A DNA stretch of 64,000 nt from Papio anubis (lineage: Eukaryota; Chordata; Mammalia; Primates; Cercopithecidae). Both the position numbers and the translations under genes were made by a program. Below, one piece after another: positions 11,552 through 22,700 of the stretch (position 1 is the stretch's first letter; every line of letters starts with the position of its first letter). Where the stretch lies: positions 150,600,441 through 150,664,440 of the forward strand of contig NC_044978.1 in the NCBI RefSeq assembly GCF_008728515.1, given 5' to 3'. Below the pieces are notes generated by a model, which was not told the origin of the DNA, made no database searches, and worked only from the letters and a program-made list of their open reading frames with translations.

Positions 11552-13118
11552 TTCCACATGTGGCCCCTCCAAAATCTTATGTCCTCACATTTCAAAACCA
11601 ATCATGCCTTCCCAACAGTCCCCCAAAGTCTTAACTCATTTCAGCATTGGCTCAAAAGTCCGCAGTCTGAAGTCTCATCTGAGACAAGGCAAGTCCCTTC
11701 TGTCTATGAGCCTATAAGATCAAAAGCAAGTTGGTTACTACCTAGACACAATGGGTGTACAGGCATTGGGTAAATACAGCCACTCCAAATGGGAGAAATT
11801 GGCCAAAACAAAGGGGCTACAGGCCCCAAGCAAGTCCAAAATCCAGTGGGGCAGTAACATCTTAATGCTTCAAAATGATCTCCTTTGACTCCATGTCTCA
11901 CATCCAGGGCACGCTGATGTAATAGGTGGGCTCCCATGGCCTTGGGCAGCTCCACCCCTGTGACTTTGCAGGGTGTAGCCCCCTCCTGGCTGCTTTCATG
12001 TGCTGGCATTGAATGTCTTTGGCTTTTCCAGGGACATGGTGCCAGTTGTCTGTGCATCTACCACTGGAGGACAGTGGTCCTCTTCTCAAAGTTCCACTAG
12101 ATGGTGTCCCAGTAGGAACTCTGTTTGGGGACTCTGATGCTACATTTCCCTTCTGCACTGCCCTAGCAGAGGTTCTCCATGAGGGCCTTGTCCCTACAGG
12201 AAACTTCTGCCTGGGCATCTAGGTGTTTCCATACATCCTCTGAAATCTAGGCAGAGGTTCCCAAACCTCAGTTCTTGACTACTGTGCATCTGCAGGCTGA
12301 AACCACATGTGAAGTTTCCCAGGCTTGAAGCTTCCACCCTCTGAAACAACAGCCTAAGCTGTACCTGGGCCGCTTTTTGTCACAGCTGGAGTGGCTGGAA
12401 TGTAGGGCACCAAGTTCCTAGACTGTACAAGGCATAGGGACGTTGGATTCACCCTAGGAAACCATTTTTTCCTCCTAAATCTCTGGGCCTGTGATGGAAG
12501 CAGCTGCTGCAAAGGTCTCTGACACACCCTGGAGAGTGTGTTTTCCCCATTGTCTTGGTGACTAACATTAGGCTCCTTGTTACTTATGCAAATTTCTGCA
12601 GCCAGCTTGAATTTCTGCTCAGAAAATGCGATTTTATTTTCTATTGCATTGTCAGGCTGCAAATTTTCCAAAATTTTATGCCACATTTCCCTCTTAAAAC
12701 TGCATGCTTTTAACAACCTCCAAGTCACCTCTTTAATGTTTTGCTGCTTAGAAATTTCTTCCACCAGACACCCTAAATCATCCCTCTTAAGTTTAGTTCC
12801 ACAAATCTCTAGAGCAAGGGCAAAATGCCACCAGTTTCTTTGCAAAATGATAACAAGAGTCACATTTGCTCCAGTTCCCAACAAGTTCCTCACCTCTATC
12901 TTAGACCACCTCAGCCTGGATTTCATTGTCCATATCATTATCAAAATTCTGGCTAAAGTCATTCGACAAGTCTCTAGGGCGTTCCAAACTTTCCCGCATT
13001 TTCTCCTGTCTTATTCTGAGCCCTCCAATCTGTTCCAGTCTCTGCCTGTTACCCAGTTTCATAATCACTTCCACATTTTCGAGTATCTTTTCATCAGCGC
13101 CCCACTCTACTGGTACCA
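11552..13118 (-). pseudogene. THE1 interior with decayed gag-like frames
   Basis: The interior holds a 202-residue minus-strand open frame at 12354-12962 and an overlapping 72-residue frame at 12901-13119. Together they cover the charged, coiled-coil-like gag-related product of MaLR interiors, split by a frameshift and stop near 12900-12960. No protease, reverse transcriptase or integrase motif is present, as is usual for MaLR. The stretch 11552-12350 has no long frame. Its descent is confirmed inside the window by a related interior at 54335-63735. No protein is expected today. Confidence 0.75.
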
Positions 13119-13445
13119 ATTTACTCTGTTTTCACACTGCTGATGAAGACATGCCCAAGACTGGGCAATTTACACAAGAAAGAGGTTTATTGGACTTACA
13201 CTTCCAAGGCCTCACAGTCTTGGTAGAAGGTGAAAGGCACATCTCACATGGCAAGAGAAGAGAGCTTGTGCAAGCAAACTTCCCTTTTTAAAACCACCAG
13301 ATCTTGTGAGACTTACTCACTATTACCAGAACAACACGGGAAAGACTCGCCCCTATGATTCAATTACCTCCCAGTGGGTTCCTCCCACAACACATGGGAA
13401 TTCCAGAAGATGAGATTTGGGCAGGGACACAGCCAAAGCATATCA
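13119..13445 (-). repeat. THE1 5' LTR
   Basis: The plus strand starts near 'tttactctgttttcacactg' and ends 'cagccaaagcatatca'. As the 5' LTR of a minus-strand element it held the original promoter. The inner edge is placed to within a few bases because the terminal bases have drifted. Confidence 0.88.
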
Positions 13446-13699
13446 AACACTATTCCAGATCTATTTTCATAACACTTTTGTTAACTAGTACCAAGTGCCT
13501 CATTTAGAAATTGCCTTGCTGATTAACGTAAAATTAACTAGGTGAGAGAGTATAATGGAAACTTATGGAAAGTCAACTAATATCATGTTTCCCTTACCTA
13601 TTCTTTTTCCATATCCTCCAGAAATCAACTTGTACTCTTTCTTTTTTTTTTGTATTGCAGAAAAAATGTCAAACTCTGATTTTTTATTCAGTTTTATCC

Positions 13700-13862
13700 T
13701 GCATTCTATGTTTCAGTGTTATTTTATCCTCACAACAATTCAATAGATATTATAACTTTTATTTTATACAAAACTATGTGAAGACTCAAACTGGTTAACT
13801 GAGTTGACAAAGATCATATAACATGTCATAGAACTAGGATTTGAACCTAAGTCTTTGGACCC
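13700..13862 (+). mobile_element. MIR fragment
   Basis: MIR-like order: 'ttattttatcctcacaacaa', 'gttgacaaagatcatataac' and 'aggatttgaacctaagtctt' followed by 'ggacc'. The core box is diverged. The pattern is typical of a MIR 3' two-thirds. Confidence 0.65.
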
Positions 13863-13891
13863 TATATAGTGATTTTTCCCATACAATATTA

Positions 13892-14186
13892 TGGTGATTA
13901 ATTTTATGTGTCAACTTAAAGTATGCTTTTTATGACATTGATGTTTAAATTTGTAAACTTAAAGTTTATTGCCCTCCATTATGAAGTGGGTCTCATCCAA
14001 TCAGCCGAATACCTGAACAGAACAACAACAACAAAACAGCCTCTTTGTGTAAATTCTCTGGCAAAATATCTTTGGACTTATCGGTAACATTCAGTCTCCT
14101 GGGTCTCCGCTTCCTAACCTACAAGGCAATTAGGGACTTGTCAGCCTCCATAATAATGTGAGACAATGTCTTACAATAAATCTTAT

Positions 14187-14221
<35 letters not shown>

Positions 14222-14263
14222 AGCCTATTGATTTCATTTTTCTGGAGAAGCCTGACCTATATA
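13892..14263 (+). mobile_element. Old LTR-like repeat ('tgattaattttatgtgtcaa' type), copy 1
   Basis: It starts with 'tggtgattaattttatgtgt' and includes 'gggtctcatccaatcagccg', 'gtcagcctccataataatgt', 'acaataaatcttatt' and 'tctggagaagcctgacctat'. A second, better preserved copy lies at 42978-43451. An AATAAA-like signal followed by a microsatellite and a TG start with a CTAATATA-like end suggest an LTR, probably class III, but I cannot name the subfamily. Confidence 0.65.
14190..14219. repeat. (CA)n microsatellite
   Basis: About 15 CA units in uninterrupted array. It lies just after the AATAAA-like signal of the LTR-like repeat. The copy at 42978-43451 carries a GT-rich tract at the corresponding place. 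Confidence 0.95.
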
Positions 14264-15006
14264 GAGATAGTTTTGGCAGATATAATTAATATTAGAAAAC
14301 TTGAGCAACAGGCAGTAAGTAAATCATACACCAAGCACTCACTGTTGACCCCATCTGGTACTTCCATTCAGGGGTCTACATACCTGTCCTAAATGTGATC
14401 TTCAGATTTAAAATAGAATTTAATAATAGTAAATATTTAGAAAAATAGTACTTGCAGAGCATTATTTTTCAATTACAAATGCTAATAAAAATTAGCATAT
14501 GTAAGCAACATCCTTCATGTAAATTCTAAAAAACATTATACAGGAAAGTGAGGAATTACAGAGTGCCGATTTTTTTTTTTTTTTAAGTTTGAATAAAGTA
14601 CTTGGTAACTGAACATAAAAAATTCTGCAATGCTCAGGTCTTCATCTCAGTCCATCAAATTTTACCCATAATGCCTTGTCTATTACTGTCAAAAATTCAA
14701 GGAAGTTTCTCAGAGATTATTATTAAACATTGTTTTATGTTTCTTGGAAATATTACTAAAATAATCGATATAAACATAAAAAAGGGTAATGTACATGCTT
14801 TCATAATGGCTAAAAATGGAGTGTTTGTTTTTAGCATGGGGAAAATCAGGAACTTCATGCATCTGGCTTTTGTTAAGACAGGCTTGTAAGTTATAAAAGA
14901 GGCAGTACATCTGCTGAATTTAGGATTAAAAAACAAATAAGGTAAAGAAATTAAACTTGAGTACAGTAAATACATAATATAATTTTAGGATGATTGGACA
15001 GCACAA
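14264..15006. other. Non-coding DNA, nothing recognised
   Basis: AT-rich with a T15 run near 14570-14584. Open frames on both strands at 14602-14975 overlap each other and resemble no family I know, so they are treated as chance. Confidence 0.45.
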
Positions 15007-15016
15007 ACTGGAGGCA

Positions 15017-15344
15017 GGCTGGGCGCGGTGGCTCACGCCTGTAATCCTAGCACTTTGGGAGGCTGAGGCAGGTGGATTGCCTGATCTCAGGAGTTTGAGA
15101 CCAGCCTGGGCAACATGGTGAAATCCTGTCTCTACTAAACTACAAAAGATGTTAGCCGGGCGTGGCGACATGCGCCTGTAGTCCCAGCTACTCGGGAAGC
15201 TGAAGCAGGAGAATTACTTGAACCCAGGAGGTGGAGGTTGCAGTGAGCTGAGATAGTGCCACTGCACTCCAGCCTGGGCGACAGAGCAAGACTCTGTCTC
15301 TACAAAAAACAAAAACAAAAACAAAACAAAACAGAAAAATAAAG
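15017..15344 (+). mobile_element. Full-length Alu (AluS-like)
   Basis: It begins 'ggctgggcgcggtggctcac', has both monomers, and ends in a tail patterned as (AAAAC)n. A 10-bp duplication ACTGGAGGCA flanks it at 15007-15016 and 15345-15354. The internal RNA polymerase III boxes in the left monomer are recognisable but mutated. AluS is suggested by overall similarity; single diagnostic positions were not scored. Confidence 0.95.
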
Positions 15345-15767
15345 ACTGGAGGCAAATCTATTGAACAGAGCAGATACAGAGTGAATTTACTAAAAATAAT
15401 ATGAGGAGCCTAATAAATGAATTAGTTAATTTTTATTTGCAATAAAATCTAGAATATTAACATTAAAAAAGAAAAAACATTAAGATCAGAAAATAAAGTA
15501 TTCTTGTGAAAACTATTATGACAAATTTTTAAATGGAGGCAAGAGGAAAACTGCTACTCTACTCATAGCACTTTGATACCCAAATGTGTAGGTTTTCCAC
15601 ACCAAGCAATTTAAAAATTCTCTGTGGACATCAGCTGGGTGTCCTACAATTTCATTTGATTCTGACACTAACTACCCAGAGTTAGCACAGACCCCGCAAG
15701 TTAAGGGCTCAGCTTCAAAAACTGCCCTCAACTTCAGACACCAATCACAAGTATTTGGATCCTCATG

Positions 15768-16215
15768 TGTTCTGTGAAAGGGCCATACCATGCAAAGGGA
15801 CCCCAGATGCCAAAGGAGCTGATAAACCAAAGAAGAAGAAGACAAATCCAGTTTGTCGGTAAACAGTGTTTTACTGGGAAACTTACAGACAACAGTATTG
15901 TCTTGGGCAGCCACAAGGCAGATAAATCTCTGCACTGTTACTCTGCAGACCCATATGGTATACTCCACATACCATAAGGAAACAGTAAATTTGCTCCAGC
16001 GAGACAATTAAAGGTCACCCACCAAAAAAGGCAAGAATTCTATGTGCATCATAGCCTACAATATGTGTGATAACATCAAGCATGCTTTGTTCTTACCCTA
16101 GGGGGAGTAAATGAAGTAGAAATCTGAAGGTATTCATGAAACTGGAGCTAATCAGAAGTTAACATGGTGGATTAGCATTCAAGATGGAGCAAGATGTAGT
16201 CACTTTTGTCTCTGC
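15768..16215 (-). repeat. ERVL-like provirus 3' LTR
   Basis: The plus strand runs from 'tgttctgtgaaagggccata' to about 'cttttgtctctgca'. It aligns along its length with the copy at 20593-21005: shared 'ttctgtgaaagggcc', 'tctctgcac', 'gttactc', 'gcaagaat' and 'cacttttgtctct' in order. Confidence 0.8.
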
Positions 16216-17719
16216 ACTTCACCCCTCTAATCTGGGTCTTACAATCTCAGGCACCTAGCTCTTCTGCAACAGTCCCTATACCTCCTGAAAGGAGTGGTGC
16301 TGTAGTCATTTCAATAGCATGCACACATTGCATCAATTTGGCTTCTACTTGTAAGCAGGGGCAAAGCAACAATGTAAACAATAACAGGCAATGATACTCA
16401 TGCCAAGTATAAGACTATAAGAATTAATAATGTTTTTTTCCACCATGTTCCCCAGGCTCAAACAAAGAGACCTGTTATAGGGCAGAGCAGTAACAGAAGC
16501 AGAAGACTATGGGAGAAAATACCAGTGTTTAGTAGGCACTTGGTGGGGCAGTTCTCCATCATACAAGATGACTGTAGTGTCATCTCTGTTAGTTGTGACA
16601 GAGGCAGCCTGATTACGGGCTGGAGGCACACACCAAACAATTTACCTGAGGGGTGAAGGTGCCAGTGATATTTTTAAGGTGACAGGGGCTGCAAAGAGTC
16701 ATGTCAAATGGCTGATCAGAGTGCCTTTTAAAAGGAGCTATGTTTCAGTGTACTGGTATGTGGAGGGTTTTGGCCCAGACTCAAACAGGATCAATGGAGA
16801 CCACTTTAGTTGGCCGGGGAATTCTTTACTCTCTGACAAGAAATACGCTGTCCAACCTGGGAAGTGTTGCCAGTCTAATCTCCATTCAAGTATCCCCTCC
16901 CCTGCCTCAAAGCCTTGAGACGTCCCAAATGATTGATATTTGCTATTGACCTTTTATCACTTCAGGTAGAAATGCATCTGGTTGGTCCTTCGTTACCACT
17001 GTGGTTAAGAGGCTCTCCATGTTGTTGGTGTGGTGCCAGCCCTATATTCACCTCAACTGCGTTGGGGTTTCTAATGGCTTGAGGCAAAACCTTTGGCCAC
17101 CCATGCAAAGTATGCAAACAATGCAGTTCCCACTAGGCTTATGTAACCAATCAGCTAGTTCAGAGGATTGCCAGGGAGCCAGTGTTCTAATTTTTGCTAG
17201 GGAATCAGCCTCCATGTTACCAGGGGATGAATCTAGCCAATGTGCTAAAGCATGATACAAAATTAGGCTCACCACATATTCTTGTAGCCTTCCCAAATGA
17301 TTTTTTCACATGGCAGCTCCCCATAAGGGTTTCTTAAACACATGTTAGTCATCTCGGGCCCTTTGGGCAAGCCATGTTGCAAGACCCTTAAATACTGCCA
17401 TAGTGCCTGTGCAGAGAACTATAGGCCACAACTCTTGGGTACAAACCAGCCATGCATCTCAGAGTTCTGCCCATTGACTGCATTGCTGCATTCCCATCTC
17501 AAACCAGAGGGTATCTGTCTGCGATTGTACAGCTACTGCCTCCCATACACAAGGGGCCCATAGGCTCTACCCATCTGAGTAACAAGAGTTTTCAGGAATG
17601 GGGGCCGGACCATGTCTTTGTGTACCATTGGAGGCTTCTCCTGTGGGGGCTCCACAATGAGGGCAGCGCTGGTCTGCTTTTCTACTGCAATTCATCTCCA
17701 AAGAGACTCGTGGAGAGGG

Positions 17720-17864
17720 CACTTGAGTTATAGTAGACCCAGCTGCATGTATCTTTGGAACCTCCTTATTTAGTTCATGTGTCTACTGTCATGCTTCAGG
17801 TGTCATCTGGCTTTCTTACTGGCCATCCAGGACTCAAAGGGGCTTTGAGCTGGCTGGATAATAT
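17720..17864. repeat. 145-bp direct duplication, copy A
   Basis: Matches 18730-18874 with only four differences by eye (about 97% identity), exactly 1010 bp apart and in the same orientation. Copy B is in its expected place at the start of the RT domain; copy A is out of place, downstream of RT in the pol remnant. Copy A is therefore the inserted duplicate. Confidence 0.93.
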
Positions 17865-18729
17865 GTTGTTGCAGGTGTTCATGCCTCTTTTGTAAAGTGG
17901 AGCCTTGGGCAATGGTTGAGGCAAGCCTGAAAACAAAGTTCCCTTCTATTCAGCTCTTGATAGGGAGACAGTCTTCACTGTTACCGGCAAAGTAGCAGTT
18001 ATGGATTCAACTTTCTGATAAACTTTCTATAAGTCCTTGTATATCCACAGGACCTGTTGTTCAATAGAGGAATAGTGGGTTTCAGCACCCTTCCATAGTT
18101 CCGGCCAGAATCCTAAGGGAACTGTTTTCCCATGTTAGACTTGTCCGAGTGCTCAACTAATCTCATCAGGGCTTATGGTCATATCCCAAGAGATTGGTAA
18201 TCTAGGGAGCAAGGAACCCAAGACTTGTGCCTGAGCCACTCATATCTCAGCCTTCTCAAATGCTTCCTCTTGTTTTTTATCACAGCACCAAGTAGGTCCT
18301 TTATTTACTAGTCAGTATAGGGAATGCAAATATTGAGCTAAATGCGAAATAAAAGCTTGCCAATATCCCAAAATACCTAGAAAACTTGGTAACCATTTAA
18401 CTGTTTTAAGCATGGAAGAAATTGTATTTTGTCAATGAGTGTGTGTAGGATAAGGCATATCTTACCTAATCAAGTAACCCCTAGGAACTTTATGGCTGGC
18501 CCTGGGCTCTGGATCTTTGGCAGGCTGATGGCCCATCTTCTAAACTGGAGAAGGATGCACAAGGCATTAAACTGTTGCCTGTTGCCATAGCAATGACGAG
18601 TCTTCAGAAGTTAGCGTAATATCATCAATGTAATGCCTGTGAGTCAGTGCGTAAAGGGATGCTATAGGAGGCACTGGCCAAATCTAACACAGCATGGTAA
18701 GTTCCTGTATTTTGTATTATTTGCTTTAT

Positions 18730-18874
18730 CACTTGAGTTATATTAGACCCAGCTGCATGTATCTTTGGAACCTCCTTATTTAGTTCATGTGTCTACTGTC
18801 ATGCTTCAGGTGTCATCTGGCTTTCTTACTAGCCATCCAGGACTCAAAGGGGCTTTGGACTGGCTGGATAATAT
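18730..18874. repeat. 145-bp direct duplication, copy B (original place)
   Basis: On the minus strand this encodes the early RT region with an 'LNKEVPKIHAA'-type segment, directly followed by the motif A segment. It is therefore the source position of the copy found at 17720-17864. Confidence 0.9.
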
Positions 18875-19260
18875 TAACTTTGGCCAGCTCCTGTACGGTG
18901 GCTGTGATTTATTCTGTCCCACCAGGGAGATGGTACTGTTTCACATTAATAATATGCCATAGAATAGGAAGAGGTACAGGTTAACATATTGCTTCCTTCT
19001 TAAAATAGCCATTACTGCTAGAATCCACAGGTGAAATTCTCCCACAGATGTTTGTAGCATGCACTGTAACAGGACGTCCATACCCAAGATCTTTTCTGGA
19101 ATAGGTGAGATGAAGACAGTATAATAAGTTGGGAGCCTCCACCTGATACCAAGGAGGAGGGGAGTTTGTTTCATTTCGATTGCTTGGCACCGATAACCTG
19201 CTGCCTGTTTGCTGTGTCTCTCTGGATTGCCATGAGTTAAGGTGAATTCCTAAAGTCACT

Positions 19261-20592
19261 GTATCTATGAAAGAGAAGCTCTCTGCTCGTTATTTGGATT
19301 CCAATAGATTGTGAGCTCCACATGAGGTCTTTGTTAACCCCTATTGCCCTGGCATGGAGGCAACCTTGGCACCACCCTAGTACCTAGGCTGCATAGCAGT
19401 CTACCCCTGGAACTCAGAAATTGAAGTCATTCTACATGGAATTTCTTCTTTTCCTTCTCCCTCCTCTAGTGGGGCTCTACGAAAAGGCCTAAACTATTAA
19501 TTGGAAGTCAGGGCATTCCAAAGACCCACTTGTATGACATTTGGTTGCCTGTGTAGGTATATGTTTTATCTACTCCAGCTAAGATCAAATCATATCACAT
19601 TTGTTTCCTAGTAATCCTAATTGGGTCTTTTTGACCTCCTTTTATCAGTCTAGCACACTTTCTTTCTTTTTCCCTTTTTTTCCCTTAGTAACCTTTTCTC
19701 TTCCCTTTTAGTTTCTCCAAAATCAGAAATGGCTTTCCAGAGCTCATACATACATTTCCCCACCAGGGGGCCATGCCACTCCCAGATGGGCACTCTGTCT
19801 CATTTGTTCAGTTTTACTTCCTGCTAGGGAGATGCCATCCCCGCTGGTGTCCCATAGTCACACCATTCATGTAACTAAGCTTTCTCTCAGCAGCTGTTTA
19901 AAAGTTTTTGCTATGCCCAATAATCCTGTCCAGGGCTGCATGTGTTGGGCTTTTGCTTTCTGGCGCATGAGCATTTTTGCTCTCAAAAGGAGAGGATAAT
20001 TATCTCCCACCTCTGAGTTAACCTCTGTGTCATCATGTGACTCACTAATTGGTTCCCAAGAATTTCAGATCTTTGCATCTTACTCTGGTTTGGCAAGGGC
20101 AGACTGCACTTCTGACTGGCACAGCTTTCTCCCTCCCAGCCATACAAAGCAGCAAGCTCTGGTTTCCAATGGTGCCTCCTGAGTTTAAAGCTTATCTGCC
20201 AAACCAGGCACTAACAGATGTGGAAGTTCTCATAGCTCTTTCTAAGTGTAATTCTTTCTACAGCTTTCCTACACTCCCCTCAGCCACTACCTGTGCTTCT
20301 GTGGCCACTTGCACAGCCCCTAACAGTGGCAAACACACTGTTGTGGATGTTTTGTGATTTTTCTTATCACAGAGGGACATATGGCTTTTTACTAACAAGA
20401 TTTCTAAACCCTCTGGCATTTTCAAGGCATCCCCGTACTCATGCAGCAGTCCATAGGCATCTAGCAAACAGGCAACACCGCCCTATATAGTTAACCGTGC
20501 CTTGCTCCCACCCCTCAGGATATCCCCTGCAGATGGTTCCTTCCTCTTACCCAAACTTAGGTTTCCTCACCCCTCCTTGCTGATTCGCCACT
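19261..20592 (-). pseudogene. gag: ERVL-like provirus leader/gag region, decayed
   Basis: By position this is the 5' part of the minus-strand provirus, between its 5' LTR and the protease/RT region. Only fragments remain open (for example 20258-20467). I see no zinc knuckle. Identification as gag is by place, not by motif. Confidence 0.4.
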
Positions 20593-21005
20593 TGTTCTGT
20601 GAAAGGGCCCTATAAGCAAAGCAACCCCCAAGTACCAAAAGGGCTGAGAATCCAAAGAAGGAGGCACACATTTCCAGTTTTTTGGTATAGGGTGTTGTTT
20701 TGGGGATCCTACAGACAGAAGCATGGCTGCAAAGCAGGTTGATCTCTGCACCGTTACTCCCCAGATGCAAGGCTTGTATCACATAAGGAAAGGGGATAAG
20801 TACTCTAGCAAGACAATTTAAGGCAATCCTCCAGAACAGGCAAGAATGCTGTGTGCGTCATAGTGTGCAATGTGTACGGTGACACCGATTTTCTTTGTTC
20901 TTACAAATAAAGTAGAGGCAAGGAGGCGTTTATGGGACTGAGGCTATTCAGATGTCAGTATGCTGGATTGGCATCTAAGATGGAGTCACTTTTGTCTCTA
21001 TGACA
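20593..21005 (-). repeat. ERVL-like provirus 5' LTR
   Basis: The plus strand runs from 'tgttctgtgaaagggcccta' to 'cttttgtctctatgaca'. It is homologous to 15768-16215 with many substitutions and indels. For the minus-strand provirus this was the promoter LTR. Confidence 0.8.
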
Positions 21006-21779
21006 GCTTACCAACACTTACTTCTGACTGGGCTATGAATTTGGGGTTCCCATGACCTACTTTTTACTAACAATATTTTATTATTTGTTGTAACGAGTCA
21101 CAGAACTGAGAGAAACATTTTACTTATGTTACCAGTTTATTACGAAGGATATTATGAGATGTAAAATTATGAAGTGTAAAAATGAACAGCCAGATTAATT
21201 GGTACATAGAGAAAAGTCTGAATGTGTTTTGAGTGCAGGAACTTCTGTACAGTGGAGTTGGAGAGTGCCATCCTCTTGATATGTCAATGTGTTCACCGAC
21301 CTGGAGCTCTCCCAACCCATCATTTCGAGAGATTCTATGGAGATTTCATTACATAGACATGACTGATTAAATCATTAGCCGTTGGTGATTAGCTAAGTGT
21401 CTAGTGCCTCTGCCCTCTTTGGAGATAGGTGTGTGGGACTGAAAGTGTCAGCATTGCTTTGGTCTTTCCTTCAGGCAACCTCCATCCTGAAGCTGTCTAG
21501 AGACCCCAGCAAATAGTCATTCATTAGAATTCAAAAGACACTCCTATCTTTTCAAAGATGCCAAGGGGCTTAGAAGATCTTTTGTCAGGAACCGGGGACA
21601 AAGATCAAATATTGTTAACAAAAATGCTCTTATCACCCCTATCACTCAGTAAATTACCAGAGTTTTAGGAGCTCTGTGTCAGGAACCAGAGGCAGATACC
21701 AAATATACATCTCATTATGTCACAAGAGATTATAATCATTTGATTGAATTTTGCGGAAAAAAAGTTTCCATGCGGAGAC

Positions 21780-22573
21780 TAAGATTTGAGGGAGTTTGGT
21801 GAAGGATTGAGAAGTACCAACATAGTGGTACTTAGAATTAAACAACAACAACAACAACAACATCATCAAACACACACTAAAAAAATGTTTTCAGATCTGA
21901 AGAAAGATTTCAGACATCAGATCAAAAGAGGTCACAGAGTACCAAGCAAATTTAGTGAAAATAGACACCCCATATATCCAGCAGAAAAGACAGGTTGCCT
22001 TCAAAGGATATAATTAGGTTGGTGTTAGATATTTTTTTCTCCTGATCACTAAGGGTCAGAAATCAATAGGTCAACATCAGCAGTTTTAAAAAGAAAAAAA
22101 GATTAAGGCCTAAGAACTCTATCCCCAGAGAAGCCATCATTTACTTGCAAGGGCAGGAGAAAGATATTTGCTGACATTCAAGGACATGAAAATTATACCT
22201 CCTAAGAGTTCACACTAAAATAATTTGAAGATATATCTAGCTAATGAGAACAGGCAACAAAATAAATTTCTCAAGGAGGGAAGTTGATGATGTAGATTTG
22301 AAAAATGTGATGAGTACCAAAACCAGAAAAAAGGCATATAGAAACAAATATTGAAAATACAATAAAACGTAGTGAGAAGTTTGTAAATAGATCTCTACAA
22401 GAGGAGATTTGAAGGGAAATATTATAATTAATTCATAACAAGATTATTTTAATAAAAATAGAGTAAAATGACTTTTCAACAAATAGAAGTCAATAACATT
22501 AATTACTTGATAATTTTTTAAATAATGAAGCATTAATTTTTAATAAATAATTTTTAAATAATAATTTTAAAAT
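21780..22573 (+). mobile_element. Ancient L1 (L1M) fragment, probable
   Basis: The phrases 'tgttttcagatctgaagaaa', 'gaactctatccccagagaag', 'gacattcaaggacatgaaaa' and 'aaattatacctcctaagag' follow the order found at the end of ORF2 and start of the 3' region in old L1M elements. A (CAA)n tract lies at 21841-21862. An AATA-rich low-complexity patch lies at 22500-22580. No frame is preserved. Confidence 0.5.
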
Positions 22574-22700
22574 AATAAATGCACATTAGAATCATCTGGG
22601 CAAGTTATTAAATATATGTATCCCTAAGCTTCATCTCAGAGTTTTGGTAAAATAATTTAGATTTTGGGTCTAGGAATCAAAACACTTACAAAGCTCAGGA
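22574..22700 (+). mobile_element. MER5A-like non-autonomous hAT fragment
   Basis: It begins 'atgcacattagaatcatctg' and continues 'tcatctcagagttttggtaa' and 'attttgggtctaggaatcaa', matching the first half of MER5A, a short non-autonomous hAT-Charlie DNA transposon. The right terminal inverted repeat is not clear. Confidence 0.7.

Larger units (their letters stand above)
11210..13445 (-). mobile_element. Full-length THE1-type MaLR element, antisense
   Basis: Two similar LTRs in the same orientation (11210-11551 and 13119-13445) enclose about 1.57 kb of interior. The outer ends carry the 5-bp duplication AACAC at 11205-11209 and 13446-13450. LTR wording such as 'gactgggcaatttacaaaag' and 'acatatgggaattcaagatg' is that of the THE1 group reversed. 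MaLRs are non-autonomous relatives of ERVL that depended on the enzymes of others. Total length of 2.2 kb fits the family. Retention of both LTRs means it never collapsed to a solo LTR. Confidence 0.93.
16216..19260 (-). pseudogene. pol: ERVL-like pol remnant (protease end, RT, RNase H, integrase)
   Basis: Read on the minus strand from high to low coordinates. A protease-end/RT-start region lies near 19100-18900. RT motif A follows at about 18665-18695, with its aspartate in an L-D-L-A context. The RT catalytic motif YIDD is encoded at 18632-18621, then a 'FLGVT'-like segment near 18490. A tail of RNase H joined to an integrase zinc-binding-like segment is at about 17296-17048 (a surviving 82-residue frame). 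In the family these enzymes copy viral RNA to DNA and insert it. Here stops and frameshifts occur every few dozen codons. The part 16216-17000 is too decayed to assign domain by domain; a leucine-rich frame at 16458-16640 is not convincing as env. Confidence 0.65.
15768..21005 (-). mobile_element. Class III (ERVL-like) provirus, antisense, decayed
   Basis: Related LTRs at 15768-16215 and 20593-21005 enclose about 4.4 kb. Minus-strand translation in shifting frames finds a reverse transcriptase region with a YIDD motif, preceded by its motif A, and RNase H/integrase-like wording further downstream. This order and the motif style fit ERVL-type pol. The flanking 5 bp (CCTCA at left, GCTTA at right) could be a decayed duplication. 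Every frame is broken many times; nothing can be expressed as protein. It sits inside the older LTR described above. Confidence 0.75.
15550..21725 (-). mobile_element. Ancient ERVL-class-like solo LTR split by a provirus
   Basis: The left piece (15550-15767) reads on the plus strand 'acccaaatgtgtaggttttc', 'accaagcaatttaaaaattc' and 'gggtgtcctacaatttcatt'. The right piece (21006-21725) resumes with 'ttggggttcccatgacctac', 'acagaactgagagaaacatt', 'tgactgattaaatcattagc' and 'ggcagataccaaatatacat'. Both belong, in the right order, to one long class III-type LTR on the minus strand. The right end holds two similar 'tgtcaggaacc' blocks (near 21584 and 21679), a small internal duplication. Subfamily not assigned. 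Confidence 0.65.

Noticed and set aside
12577..13143. 188-residue plus-strand open frame
   Set aside because: It is the reverse shadow of the gag-like frame of the minus-strand THE1 interior and shows no domain of its own.
16458..16640. Leucine-rich minus-strand frame that might be an env membrane span
   Set aside because: ERVL-type elements normally lack env, and nothing else env-like surrounds it.
21841..21862. CAA repeat encoding polyglutamine in an open frame at 21786-22013
   Set aside because: The frame lies in an old L1-like region and the repeat is a simple microsatellite; no evidence of a real exon.
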